From Periplaneta americana (taxonomy: Eukaryota > Arthropoda > Insecta > Blattodea > Blattidae), in NCBI RefSeq assembly GCF_040183065.1, contig NC_091132.1:159748102-159812101 (forward strand): a stretch of 64,000 bases of DNA, given 5' to 3'. The position numbers and the translations under genes were made by a program. The notes under the pieces are model-generated. The model worked only from the letters and a program-made list of their open reading frames with translations, did not search any database and had not been told where the DNA came from. Within the stretch, counting starts at the first letter, position 1. The number at the start of each line of letters is the position of its first letter. Shown here piece after piece: positions 53,325 to 63,738 of this stretch.

Positions 53325-54640
53325 ATAATTGACTAGTGGCTTGTGCAGCAAATGCTGCAAGCTATGTTCATTAGACTTTCAAATAACCATTTTCCAGATT
53401 TATTTGCAATGAAGAATGCCAGACATTCTGAAAGTTATTTGCTTCCATAATAATGAAACATACTCCCTCTGAATGGTTTTTTATGCCAAATACTTTTTCT
53501 TGAACCTATACACCTTCAGTTTTTGAGTTTCAACGCGGAAACACAAGTAACAATGCCAGGAGGACGATCAGTGGGTTTTTCATGTGGGAGTAAAGCAATA
53601 GCTATTTCAGGTCAGTGTGGATTGTAGGTGAAACTAAAAAAATGTCAGGTTTGTTATGCTTTCGAACAATAGACATAGCATCTTGGTATAGCTGCTGCAT
53701 ATTTCATGATCTACCTTGAAATATAGAGAGTAAAATCATTTTATCCTGCTAAGAGATCTTGCTGAAATGATCGGAAGACTACGAAATCTTGTAGGCCTCT
53801 TATTTTATCACTAAGTAATACGTTTTGGTCTTTCCTTAGGAACTTTACTTTTTGCGCTCTCTCTACCAATGCCGACGAGAATCACGCATATAAATACCTA
53901 CGCCATACCGCCATTGAATATATGAAAAAGATCCAACCCCACTTGATTAATAACTATATAAATATTTGACTTTTAATAAAAATATTATCTTACGTAAGTT
54001 TTATAGTTTTCAGTAATATAAACTATTATACTAAATAGCCGCAACTCAGTAAATTATAGAAATCAAGATCTAATTTAAGATATTCTCTACATGTACTTAT
54101 ACAACCCCAAAACGTTTCACTTTCATGTCATCAAAATAGCATTAATATGTATAATTAATGAAAAATAGTCACAGCATGGCACTAGCTATAATAATATTTC
54201 ATTTCTAAGGGTAATAATGTCATCAAACCACCTCAAGTTTTGTAGTTTTTAATATCCAATACACAGCTGTACTCAGAAAAGATACATCACAGAATCAGCC
54301 TGTAAATTATTTTTAGTAACTTCTGAAGTTTTTAATAACCAATTGAATTTGAGCTCTAAATATGTCAGCATTCTTGTAGATCATGGCCTACGAGTAATAT
54401 TATTTATTGAAGTGTGTGTTTTGTTTTATTCTAAAACGCAGTTAGTTCTCAAAACTGACGACAGATGGATTTTGGAAAATAGGAAAGTGATGTAGGAAAA
54501 GTGACATTTCACTGAAAACTACTATTTTTCTGAAAAAAACTCTGAGTTCCAGGCTTCAAAATGAAGGGTCATTTATTAAAATGCGTTCAGCCGTTTTCCC
54601 GTAGTTTCCATTACCAGTTCAAATTATATATATAGATTTG
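53325..54640. mobile_element. Possible non-autonomous element with RTE-like end
   Basis: Starts near GACTAGTGGCTTGTGCAGCA and ends CAGCCGTTTTCCCGTAGTTT...CAAATTATATATATAGATTT, a terminus of the style seen on RTE-type LINEs and their SINE partners. No coding blocks were readable. Boundaries are guesses. Confidence 0.25.
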
Positions 54641-54851
54641 CAGAAAATACGTAGTTATATGATTTTGTGAGAATATGTTTTATCTGAAATAAAATTGTAC
54701 TTTTACGCTTGAAACGTCACATTCAAAATTTTTAACTTTTCTTATTGTGTTTCATCACGTGCAAGAAAAATATTTAATTACAAATGTATCTGCGCCCTGG
54801 CTTTAAATGATACATTTAGAGAATAAGAAGTAATTGCTCTCAATATAGTAC

Positions 54852-54941
54852 CTCAGATAAAGGCTCCTTCTCTTCTATTTCTGCGTTACTTGTGTGTATA
54901 GCCAGTGGATCGGACCCAGGTTCCATCTTGTTCACATCCAT
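54852..54941 (-). CDS. Zinc-finger gene, exon 1 (start codon exon)
   Basis: Thirty codons from ATG at 54941 to a GAG codon followed by the donor gtacta. The peptide begins MDVNKMEPGSDPLA and is acidic. Just upstream on the minus strand is a pyrimidine-rich acceptor ending tttcag, four bases before the ATG, so a non-coding 5-prime exon must exist further upstream (above 54950). The peptide closely resembles the start exon at 4680-4772 (both MDV-K-E---DPLA), which supports the start choice. It carries no recognised domain; in such genes this leader precedes the finger array. Confidence 0.8.
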
Positions 54942-55152
54942 TACGACTGAAAAAGGAAATTAAGAATATTATATTAATATGTAGAAAGTGAGATATTTAG
55001 ATAGAATTATTAGCTTGGCAATAATAACTGGATATCTGTGTAGTGTGTGTATTTATGTGGGAATGCGCCAGAAAACAAACAATTACCACAAATACAAACC
55101 AATGTGTACACGAGGACAGCTGAGCATGTAATTCTAGATGCTAGTTGGGTTA

Positions 55153-55400
55153 ATTTTTATAGGTTATTTTCTGACGCTTCATCAACATCTCAGGTTATTT
55201 AGCGTCTGAATGAGAAGGTAATAATACTGGTGAAATGAGTTCGAGGTCCATCACCGAAAGTTACCCAGCATTTGCTCATATTGGGTAGAGGGAAAATCCC
55301 GGAAAAATCCTCAACCAGGTAACTTGCCTCGACAGGGATTCGAGCCTGGGCACCTGGTTTCGCGGTTAAACGCGCTAACCGTTATTCCTTAGGTGTGGAC
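55153..55400 (-). mobile_element. SINE-C copy 2 (tRNA-headed)
   Basis: Minus strand relative of 42339-42597 with head AATAACGGTTAGCGCGTTTA (A box) and CCAGGCTCGAATCCC (B box); tail AGACGCTAAATAACC then GAAGCGTCAGAAAATAACC. Flanks AGTTGGGTTA and AGTGGGGTTA form a 10-bp duplication with one mismatch. Confidence 0.85.
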
Positions 55401-55479
55401 AGTGGGGTTACTATATCTGGGTATATGTATAGGAGGATAACATATCCCTGGAATAATATACAGGCTGTCTGATTTATCT

Positions 55480-56500
55480 TGTACACCTATTATAATATTA
55501 TACAAAGGAAAGAAAAGACAGATCCTAAACCTATCAACACATAAACAAAATACACCCAAAGCTACACTACACATTAGAAATTGAAAACAACAAATCCATA
55601 AATTTTCTAGACATCACAATAACAAAAGTAGACAACAAACACACATTCAAAGTATACAGAAAACCCACAACAACAACACACATACACAACACATCCAACC
55701 ACCCCACACAACACAAACAAGCTGCATTCCGAACAATGGTACACAGACTACTCAACATACCAATGAACCAACAGGATTACAACGAAGAGCTAAACACAAT
55801 CAAATACATACCACAAGAAAACGGATACAACCCCAACAAAATAGACAACATAATAGGTAAGACAAAACAAAACCACAAAAAACAGAAGAATACAACACAA
55901 ACACAAGAACACAAAAAATACATCACACTAACATACGAAAACAAAAACACACATAAAATTGCAACCTCATTCAAGAAATTAAACTACAACATCGCATATA
56001 GAACAAATAACACTCTACAAAAACATCTGAACACACAAACAAATACAACCACACAGGCGTATACAAACTCAAATGTAACACCTGCAACAACTTCTACAGA
56101 GGACAGACAGGCAGATCATTTCAAACACGTTACAAAGAACACATCACAGGCATAACAAAATTACAAAACACCTCCACATATGCAGAACACGTCACAAATG
56201 CCAACCACACCTACAGAGACATCAACACAGACATAGAAATACTGCACATCCAACCAAAAAGCCAGAAACTCAACACACTAGAACAATATGAAATATACAA
56301 ACGAAATCACATCCCAACGATATTCTCAACACACAACTCAATTTCAAAACACATACACTCTTTGTCTCTACACTACGAACACACCCACACGGGAAACAAG
56401 AGGCGCCAAGAGCAACAACGACCAGTTCCGAAGATGACCGAAAATAGGTCGAAACATGTTAACAAGGTACGTTAAAATCTAACACAAGAAAGTCTTATCA
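55480..56500 (+). mobile_element. Penelope-like element 3-prime half with GIY-YIG-type endonuclease
   Basis: Plus strand. Reads ENNKSINFLDITITKVDNK (frame-shifted relative to neighbours), then from 55736 MVHRLLNIPMNQQDYNEELN, a Lys/Thr/Asn-rich linker (KKQKNTTQTQEHKKYITLTY) and, after a frameshift near 56045, HTGVYKLKCNTCNNFYRGQT GRSFQTRYKEHITGI. The usual GIY and YIG motifs are GVY and YRG here. C-terminus EILHIQPKSQKLNTLEQYEI YKR. The 3-prime end CGAAACATGTTAACAAGGTA is shared with 30521-31216. RT motifs are missing at the 5-prime side (truncated). Confidence 0.8.
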
Positions 56501-56735
56501 TACATATTCCGAAGTGATACATCCTTAAACGTTGTGTAATCAAGATGTGTAATCAAGATGTAGCTATTATAACTTTTTTGTTTGGATAAGTATTGGAATT
56601 TTTGTTTTTTAGCGTTATGTAAGAACGAGGGGCTAACATGATTGTGGAGATTTGGTGCATCTAACTACATTATGGTACAAGATACACGTGACGTCTTCAA
56701 TTTTTCAAATAGCACTACATACTTTAATCATGCTA

Positions 56736-57306
56736 CGAGGCGTGTTCTTAAAGTAAGTTCCAAAAGGGTGTAGAAAGTAAACGGGAAAATATTTACAAAC
56801 TATTTTTGTAGCATTGTATTCCCCACACTTCAATTACTTCTCACCATAATCTCCACCATTATTGAGGCATTTATCGAGTCGTGGCACAAGTCTTTCTATC
56901 CCCTCATTGTAGAATTCACCCTCCTGCGAACCACTCCGCAACATTTGTGGAAAATTCAAAGAAAGAGAAGAAATTGTGAACCTCCTGTCCTCATGAATTT
57001 TTTCATCGACAGCACGCAACAAATCGTCATTGATCAAAGATGGCCGACCGGTATGCTGCTCGTCATGCACAGAGATGCGGCCCTCGTTGAACTTTCTAAC
57101 CCATCTCCTGACCATTCCATCATTAATGGCATCATCACCATACACCTCACAAAGTTGATGATGAATGTCAGCTGGTTTGATGTTTCTCGCATTCAAGAAA
57201 CGGATAACAGACTGCATCTCACAGTCGGCGTGGTGCTCGATCACTTTAAACATTTCAACTGATCACAACTAACCACACACACGGACTGAAGCTCTGGAAC
57301 TGCATG
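56736..57306 (-). mobile_element. Second-lineage mariner, internally deleted and truncated
   Basis: 3-prime terminal repeat CGAGGCGTGTTCTTAAAGTA preceded by TA (56734-56735). The 5-prime terminal repeat is absent: at about 57306 the sequence passes directly into the Harbinger/MADF repeat. Confidence 0.75.
56834..57253 (-). CDS. Mariner-derived mini-protein (HTH plus C-terminal tip), open frame
   Basis: 139 residues: MFKVIEHHADCEMQSVIRFL begins the HTH domain, which continues through HDEQHTGRPSLINDDLL and IHEDRRFTISSLSLNFPQML. It then jumps to EFYNEGIERLVPRLDKCLNN GGDYGEK, the extreme C-terminus of mariner transposases. The entire catalytic domain is deleted, but the frame is unbroken from start to stop. 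It belongs to a different mariner lineage from the elements at 31461 and 40760 (different TIR and protein). Expression is unknown. Confidence 0.7.
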   Translation of the reverse strand: MFKVIEHHADCEMQSVIRFLNARNIKPADIHHQLCEVYGDDAINDGMVRRWVRKFNEGRISVHDEQHTGRPSLINDDLLRAVDEKIHEDRRFTISSLSLNFPQMLRSGSQEGEFYNEGIERLVPRLDKCLNNGGDYGEK

Positions 57307-58197
57307 CGATTTTCTTGACACTTTTATCAAAGATGTCTGACATTTATATTCTTTATAACGCCTGAATGTAGAAAAAGATATCACAGGTGACGGTGAATAA
57401 AATTGTATCTTTTTATTCGAAAATGAGGAAAGATGGCTGATAATTGCAGTCAGAAACTTATCGAACTTGTACAATGTCACCCGTAGGCCTATTTATATGA
57501 TACACGGGATGAAAACTATAAAAACACGAAACTTAAAGAAGAAATCTGGAGACAAATATCAGATTATCTGAAAATAAATAGAGCTATATTTTATTTTGAT
57601 GAGATTTAATAGTATTAATTAAACATTTGAAATAATGTATCTATATGTCTTAACAGTTTACATAATTTTAATCAGAACATAGCAAAGAATCCTCTATCAT
57701 ATCATGAATGGCAAAAAACTGAGGTCCATTCAACCTGAAATAACGCCTAAACGTATCATCATTCAAATCGAAACCAGTGTCCAAAACTCGCCCTTACTTT
57801 CGTAAGATAATATGTGATTTTCAGATATTTCTGGCTTTAATTTTAGGCCTACTTCTTTTCATTAACAAAATATGATCATGTAACTCCATTTCCTCATCAT
57901 CTGAATACTCAGATTCAACATAGCGTTCGGACGTAATTTGTAAATACGACAATATACTTACAGGTTATATATTTAAGTACGACAATATACGTAAATACAT
58001 AACCTATAATATTTCCCCCAATCAGTCATTACTATAATCAGAAAAATGCTTTCTGCATGAAGACAGTGCATAGATGATCATAGCGAGGTGTGATCTGTGA
58101 TAGCGAGAACTCGCCAAGAGTGTGGAGGAAGGCTCTTCTCCTCTTTCTCGCAACACATTTCTCGCTGGCGAAAACTCTTCAAGTGTGTTACGGGCCT
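57307..58197 (+). mobile_element. Harbinger-type repeat with MADF remnant, copy 1
   Basis: Nearly identical over about 890 bp to 59498-60383. The right terminus GCGAAAACTCTTCAAGTGTG TTACGGGCC is followed by TAA, the expected target of PIF/Harbinger elements. The left terminus is missing where the mariner adjoins. A MADF-domain remnant is read at about 57430-57600 (see copy 2). Confidence 0.65.
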
Positions 58198-58483
58198 AAA
58201 ACGGCTTCATTACTGCGTATACAGTGCTGGTATACAAACTCATGAGCAGAGATAACCTGATTATATCGAAGCAGAGTGAGCATGAACCAAGTCCAAATAC
58301 TGGACAAAGAAAGACGAAAAGCAGATCGAAAGAAAGCTTCCAAAATCTAGAACAGAACAAATAAAAATACAAAACAGAATTAGAATGTGACAGAGTAGAT
58401 TAGAAAGTCTCACAATAGATACTCGAGAGTGTAAATCAAGGTGGCATTCCTGCTTACAAATCTCGACAAAGTTTGCCTTAAAT

Positions 58484-58541
58484 GTATGTATGTATGTATG
58501 TATGTATGTATGTATGTATGTATGTATGTATGTATGTATTT
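58484..58541. repeat. ATGT microsatellite (LINE tail)
   Basis: About 14 ATGT units; on the minus strand this is the CATA tail of the LINE end at 58542-58590. Confidence 0.95.
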
Positions 58542-58654
58542 ACACTGCAATGGGTATATACCCGGTGGCAGTGGTAAGTAGTTACACTCAATAATGACAA
58601 TAATAAAGTTATTAATTAAAAATACAATTAATAATAATACTAATGATTAATACT

Positions 58655-58667
<13 letters not shown>

Positions 58668-58703
<36 letters not shown>
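58668..58703. repeat. AAT microsatellite
   Basis: About 12 AAT units. Confidence 0.9.
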
Positions 58704-58705
<2 letters not shown>

Positions 58706-59336
58706 CAGGGAATATACTAAATTAAATTAAACGATCACTTAAAATAACATTTGAAATATTCTAATTTGTATCTTAAAACTAAGATCGAACTAAAACCCAC
58801 GAGTATATTTGCATATCTGCACAAGTACCTTTCAAATTACACTCATTTCGCTGTCAACTCACTCACTGCACTGGAACTACGACACATTTCACTCATTATA
58901 TCCTGATTTCACTAACACTTCAAAAACATTTCACTGTTCAAATACTTTGCACTGCCACTATAAACTATAAAACTATAGAAACTATAAAAACATTCTGTTA
59001 AAGGAATTGAGTTCCTTTTCGATTTGGCTGCACAAGAATTAAAATATAAAAGACACACTATGCAATATGACTTTAGGACATGACGAGGCGCAAATTGTGT
59101 GGAATTTTTTTGCCAGAGCTCATGGTAAAGGAGTAGCTGCTCGCATTCCAAGTCTACTGACGGTCTTCAGACATCCACTTAAAAATTGGCCAAAATTTTG
59201 CTGAGAGAGGAAAGAAACTGATGGCTAAAACAAAAGTTTTACATGTCAAGCACTGAAATAGAGATGTACAAGTCTAATTTTGACCATATGGTAAAAGAAA
59301 TTGTCATCCAAAATTTGAGACAGATTCACTCTGTAA

Positions 59337-60383
59337 GGCCCGTAACACACTTTCAGAGTTTTCGCCAGCGAGAAATGTGTTGCGAGAAAAGAAAAAATTG
59401 ATAACATGGATTCAAATGGACGTCCACACACTGGAAGAGACTCTCGTCGGAGGCAAAAACCTCGTGTGAGTTTCTCGCTGGAATCGGTAGCTCAGCGAAT
59501 TTTCTTGACACATTTATCAAAGATGTTTGACATTTATACTCGTTTTGACGATTGAATGTAGTGAAAGATATCGGAGGTGGCGATGAATTGTATTGTTTTT
59601 ATTTGAAAATGAGGAAAGATGGCTGATAATTGCAGTCAGGAACTTATCGAACTTGTACGATGTCACCTGTAGGCCTATTTATATGATACTTGGGATGAAA
59701 ACTATAAAAACACGAAACTTAAAGAAGAAATCTGGAGACAAATATCAGATTATCTGAAAATAAATAGGGCTATATTTTATTTTGATGAGATTTAATAGTA
59801 TTAATTAAACATTTGAAATAATGTATCTATATGTCGTAACAGTTTACATAATTTTAATCAGAACATAGCAAAGAATCCTCTATCATATCATGAATGGCAA
59901 AAAACTGTGGTCCATTCAACCTGAAATAACGCCTAAACGTATCATCGTTCAAATCAAAACCAGTGTCCAAAACTCGCGCTTATTTTCGTAAGATACAATG
60001 TGATTTTCAGATATTTCTGGCTTTAATTTTAGACCTACTTTTTCTTTTCATTAACAAAATATGTTCATATAACTCCATTCCATTTCCTCATCATCTGAAT
60101 ACTCAGATTCAACATAGCGTTTGTAAGTGATTTGTGAAGTACGACAATATACAGGTTATGTATTTAAGTACAGCAATATACGTAAATACATATCCTATAA
60201 TATTTCCCCCGAGTCATTACTATATTCACAAAAATGCTTTCTGCATGAAGGCAGTGCATAGATGATCATAGCGAGGTGTGATCTGTGATAGCGAGAACTC
60301 GCCAAGTATGTGGAGGAAGGCTCTTCGCCTCTTTCGCGCAACAGATTTCTCGCTAGCGAAAACTCTTCAAGTGTGTTGAGCCA
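59337..60383 (+). mobile_element. Harbinger-type element with MADF remnant, copy 2 (both ends present)
   Basis: Left end GGCCCGTAACACACTTTCAG plus AGTTTTCGCCAGCGAGAAAT, right end its complement with changes (…CTCGCTAGCGAAAACTCTTC AAGTGTGTTGAGCC), TIRs of about 45 bp. TAA precedes the left end. The frame from 59619 reads MADNCSQELIELVRCHL, stop, AYLYDTWDENYKNTKLKEEI WRQISDYLKIN: a MADF (Myb/SANT-like) domain, as found in the second protein of PIF/Harbinger transposons. No DDE transposase is present, so this is a deleted, non-autonomous copy. Confidence 0.7.
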
Positions 60384-60639
60384 TACATTGGTTAATGTCC
60401 AATTACTCCAAAGATGATGAATTCCTGCTCCACTATTTAAAAAGATAGAAACATGCTTTAGCATGACATAATTATTCATGAAAATAGTCAGCTCGGAACT
60501 GAAATTAAACTTGACGATTGAATCCTTGTCTCATACAAACTCAAAAGGGTTATGAAGTATTAAGTTAATCAGAATCTATCATGTGACTCACCTTGGTACA
60601 GTTCTTCCTTACAATAAAGGTAACAAAACATTAACAGGT

Positions 60640-60712
60640 TAACTTAGTTTCGTTGGGTTAGTTAGCGTTAGTTAAGGTCAAATTAGGTTAGTTTATGTTA
60701 GGTTACAGTGGA
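60640..60712 (+). repeat. Degenerate GGTTA/TTAGG-like tract
   Basis: Clustered words GGGTTAGTTAGCGTTAGTTA and AATTAGGTTAGTTTATGTTA GGTTA resemble decayed TTAGG, the usual insect telomere unit, but the array is imperfect throughout. Confidence 0.4.
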
Positions 60713-60800
60713 AAAATTTCAGTATACGGATTCCTCACTCACAATTATATCTTGAAATACTAAAAAGAGCAGATTTGTCTGTGTTTGTCGAATGCGCATC
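60713..60800. repeat. Dispersed repeat arm also present at 22000-22079
   Basis: GAAAAATTTCAGTATACGGA TTCCTCACTC (in two blocks) and GAGCAGATTTGTCTGTGTTT GTCGAATGCG match the right arm of the MITE at 21877-22079 in reverse orientation. Confidence 0.6.
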
Positions 60801-61840
60801 ATCATGGAGGGCAAGCAGATGTTTATCCAGTAACATCAGGTGTGAAACAAGGTTCGAACTTAGGACCACTTCTATTTCTTATCTTTATAAATGATTTACG
60901 AGACTGCATTAGCAACTCGCTTAGCTTATTATTCGCTAATGATTTAAAAATTTATAGAAGTATTCATTGTTTAGATGATTGTTTGTCTCTACAGACTGAT
61001 ACAGATATATGTAGGCAATGGTCTTTAGAAAACAAACAGCCTTTCAACATTATCAAGTGTAGCATTATATCATTCACAAGGAAAAAGACTATCACAATTA
61101 CATGTATTCAATGGGAGGTGCATTACTGAAAAGAGTGGAAGTTGTCAATGATTTGGGTGTTCAATTAGATAGTAAGTTAACATTCACATATCACATAAGT
61201 AATATAGTAGTATCAGCGTATAAGTCTTTAGGTTTTATTATTAGAAATACAATAGGTTTTAAAAACGTCAAGGCATTAACATGTTTATATTCAAATTTTT
61301 GTTAGGTCTAAATTAGAATATGCATCAGTTGTTTGGTCTCCCACTACTATTAATTGAAAATATACAAAAAGAAAATTCTTAGGTTACTTTATTATATACA
61401 AAATGGCAAATATCCACTACATGAAAATTATGTTCCATATACTATGCTTATGAAAGTGTACAATTATAATGCTTTAAAATTACGTAGGGTTATTTACGAC
61501 GTCATGTTCCTTCATTCAATTGTAAATGAATGTAATTGTAATCAGTTAATTAATCTAGTCGTATTTGAAGTTCCTAATTATAGTAATAGAATTAATAGAA
61601 CATTTTTAAGGTGTCCCCGGACAAATTACAGTACAAACAATACCATCTATATAGAAGTTGTTACTATTATAATAAGTATTTTGACAATTGTGATATTAGT
61701 TCTAGAAGTACATTTATATCTGCCATAGTACAAAAAGCCCAATCTATATGCAATTTAGTTTAGTTTAATTTGTATAAGATTTTTTAAATAAATAAATAAA
61801 TAAATAAGTAAGTAAGTAAATCAGTGAGTGAGTGAATAAA
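60790..61840 (+). mobile_element. CR1/Jockey-type LINE 3-prime half with TAAA tail
   Basis: The first frame (60785-61129) has RT blocks VTSGVKQGSNLGPLLFLIFI NDL, SLLFANDLKIYRSI. The catalytic FADD is FAND, so the second metal-binding aspartate is altered. A shifted frame continues KRVEVVNDLGVQLDSKLTFT YHI, AYKSLGFIIRN; a third (61354-61728) gives the C-terminal region YIQNGKYPLHENYVPYTMLM, YDVMFLHSIVN and RCPRTNYSTNN. The tail is TAAA units passing into AGTA/GAGT units (61785-61840). At least two frameshifts; inactive. Confidence 0.85.
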
Positions 61841-61849
61841 TCATGCTTA

Positions 61850-62377
61850 CGAAAAGGCACTTTCAGTGCCAATAATTTATTTTGTGCTAATAGCCTACTC
61901 TTCGTAGAACGCAATATTCCTGAAGAGAAAAATGACGCCTCCTTTGGTATAGTTTTGTAGAATTACCCAAATGACAATCAACACCGCTCATTACATTATT
62001 TTAACAAAACAATCAGGAAACATGAATAACACTGAATGTTCTTAATGATCTCAATATCAATAAGACTTACGTAAATTATAAATCACAAACTTGTGAGCGT
62101 GCAATAAAAAGGAAATGGATTAAAGTAATGAAAAAAAATACGTACCGGTATTTTACGGAATAATTTAACGGAGCGCAAATTTATGTAATTGTATTTTCAA
62201 CGTACGTGCAAATAAGAGAGCTTTATATCTGTTGACATAGAAGACCGTGACACACAGGTTTCAGGATTAACTAGGCCTAACCATTGTAGCACTTTATTTC
62301 GGTGGTCTCAGAATTTAATATAAAACTGCATGTATATACCTAGTTGTATTGCAGAGGTTTTGGCTCTAAGGGCCTGT
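61850..62377. other. Stretch with no recognised feature
   Basis: AT-rich, no supported coding sequence. Confidence 0.4.
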
Positions 62378-62571
62378 ACTACGACTCTCGGATAAAGTTC
62401 TAGTTTAAACTTATCCGGCAGATGGCATATTTATCCGGAAGTTGGGTTGTAATTGCGTACTACGACTTTTGGTTATGTGCAATCTGGAGGCTAAACTTCC
62501 AGATTAGCAATCCGGAAGGCAGAGTGACAGATAGGTGTTATCCGGAGGTTGGAACTCGGTATTGAAATCAA

Positions 62572-63738
62572 GATGGCTGCACGTCGTACAGCTGGTGATT
62601 TGAAGGATCGATTTAATTTTGATACTGATTCTGATGATAAGTTCTGGAGCAGATGCTTCGTTATATCAGAACAGCAAAACGAATTAAGCTCCGTCCAAAT
62701 AATTTTGAAGAGTGGAATGACGAGAAAGTTTTGAGACGGTTTCGAATAACGAAACCTACTACATGAAATCAATGATCAACTGAAACAAGGCACAGATCGT
62801 AAGTACACAGTTAATAATAAGCTACACTATTTCGGTAGGTATTACATCAATATTTTGTATATAATAGCACTATAATAATTATTTTGAAGTACATTAACCT
62901 GTAATAGGCGTACAGTAGAAGTGAGGTTAGAATGTTGCTTCATGCAGGTGTTCTGTTGTCCTTACAAGGTATTAAGGCGATTGATATAATAATATAGGGC
63001 AACCTACAATAAGTTTAAAATACTTTTATATAAAAAAATAATAACCGTATATAATATATCAAAATCCTTTATATGGTAAACTATAATTTCTTCACAATTG
63101 CGTTACCACTTTAAGATACAAATGTATTCACATATTTGGCTTCTAGTCAAGTCATATGTACCGTAAACGAAAGAAAAATTGAGAGCCGACACCAATTTCC
63201 CAAATAAAGGTGGAAAGTTGCTGTGAAAGTGGAGTGCAGTGGAGAGGTACGGGTAGGCGGGATCGCTCTATCAAGATAGAAGGGGTAGGCGGCAGGGAAG
63301 GGCAGCACATTCATTTCATTACTGTGTTTCCTTACTAATTAAAGGGAAAAGACAAGTTTTCGTAAGATCGAGTTAGTGACAGGTTAGATTAGTATGATTT
63401 GCATATATTTACAATTGTCAAAAAAAAAAAAAAAAAAAAAAGTCGAAACTACATCCAAACCTCTTTCTTCCAGGCTATCCTGTAGGGAGTCCTTGCCATC
63501 TTTTGGTAACGCTATTGTAAAGATTTACCGGTAAAGGTGTAACCAAATCTCATTGTTTGTACATTTTTTCCAGAAATAATGCCTTACCTCCAATGGACCA
63601 ATTACTACTGGTATTGAGATTCTATGCCACTGGGAGAACATTGACAACAGTAGGAGATTTTTGTGGGGTCCACGAAGTTACAGCAGGAACTGTTGTCACT
63701 CGAGCTAGTGCTGCACTTGCTGCTTGGTTTAATTGAAG
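62572..63738 (+). pseudogene. Harbinger (HARBI1-like) transposase, two coding blocks
   Basis: Block 1 (about 62572-62798): MAARRTAGDLKDRFNFDTDS, then in another frame RIKLRPNNFEEWNDEKVLRR FRITKPT and LLHEINDQLKQGTDR, followed by gtaag. Block 2 (63577-63738), preceded by a T-rich acceptor-like ccag: NNALPPMDQLLLVLRFYATG RTLTTVGDFCGVHEVTAGTV VTRASAALAAWF, then a stop. F..W...F..RFR.....V, LRFYATG..L..VGD..GV...T are the hallmark N-terminal blocks of HARBI1-type DDE transposases. The catalytic domain should follow but is absent. Frameshifts make it inactive. The gap may be a transposon intron. Confidence 0.75.
63420..63440. repeat. A homopolymer
   Basis: A run of about 22 A residues between the two Harbinger coding blocks. 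Confidence 0.95.

Larger units (their letters stand above)
34002..54941 (-). other. Spliced C2H2 zinc-finger gene, five coding exons (whole-gene span)
   Basis: Five minus-strand exons join into one reading frame: 54852-54941, 52834-52971, 47720-47851, 39405-39487 and 34002-34827. All inferred introns begin GT and end AG. Exons 1, 2 and 3 are whole numbers of codons (30, 46, 44); exon 4 leaves two bases (AG) that the first base of exon 5 (C) completes to serine. With every exon included the protein is about 422 residues; skipping exon 2 or 3 keeps frame. The layout is an acidic, lysine/glutamate-rich leader followed by a finger array, as in large insect zinc-finger families that bind DNA in the nucleus. 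Binding target is unknown. Introns are filled with transposons. 5-prime untranslated exons and promoter are not identified. Exon joining is inferred from sequence, without transcript evidence. Confidence 0.8.
58484..58910 (-). mobile_element. LINE 3-prime end with CATA tail (minus)
   Basis: Minus strand ends CTGCCACCGGGTATATACCC ATTGCAGTGTAAATACATAC, matching the end at 29160-29218. An AAT microsatellite (58668-58703) lies in its UTR. Upstream extent uncertain; an 79-codon open frame at 58912-59151 (minus) could be related. Confidence 0.45.

Noticed and set aside
58912-59151. Minus-strand 79-codon frame as a gene
   Set aside because: Coding-like but no motif, no splice context, next to a LINE end; not enough to call.
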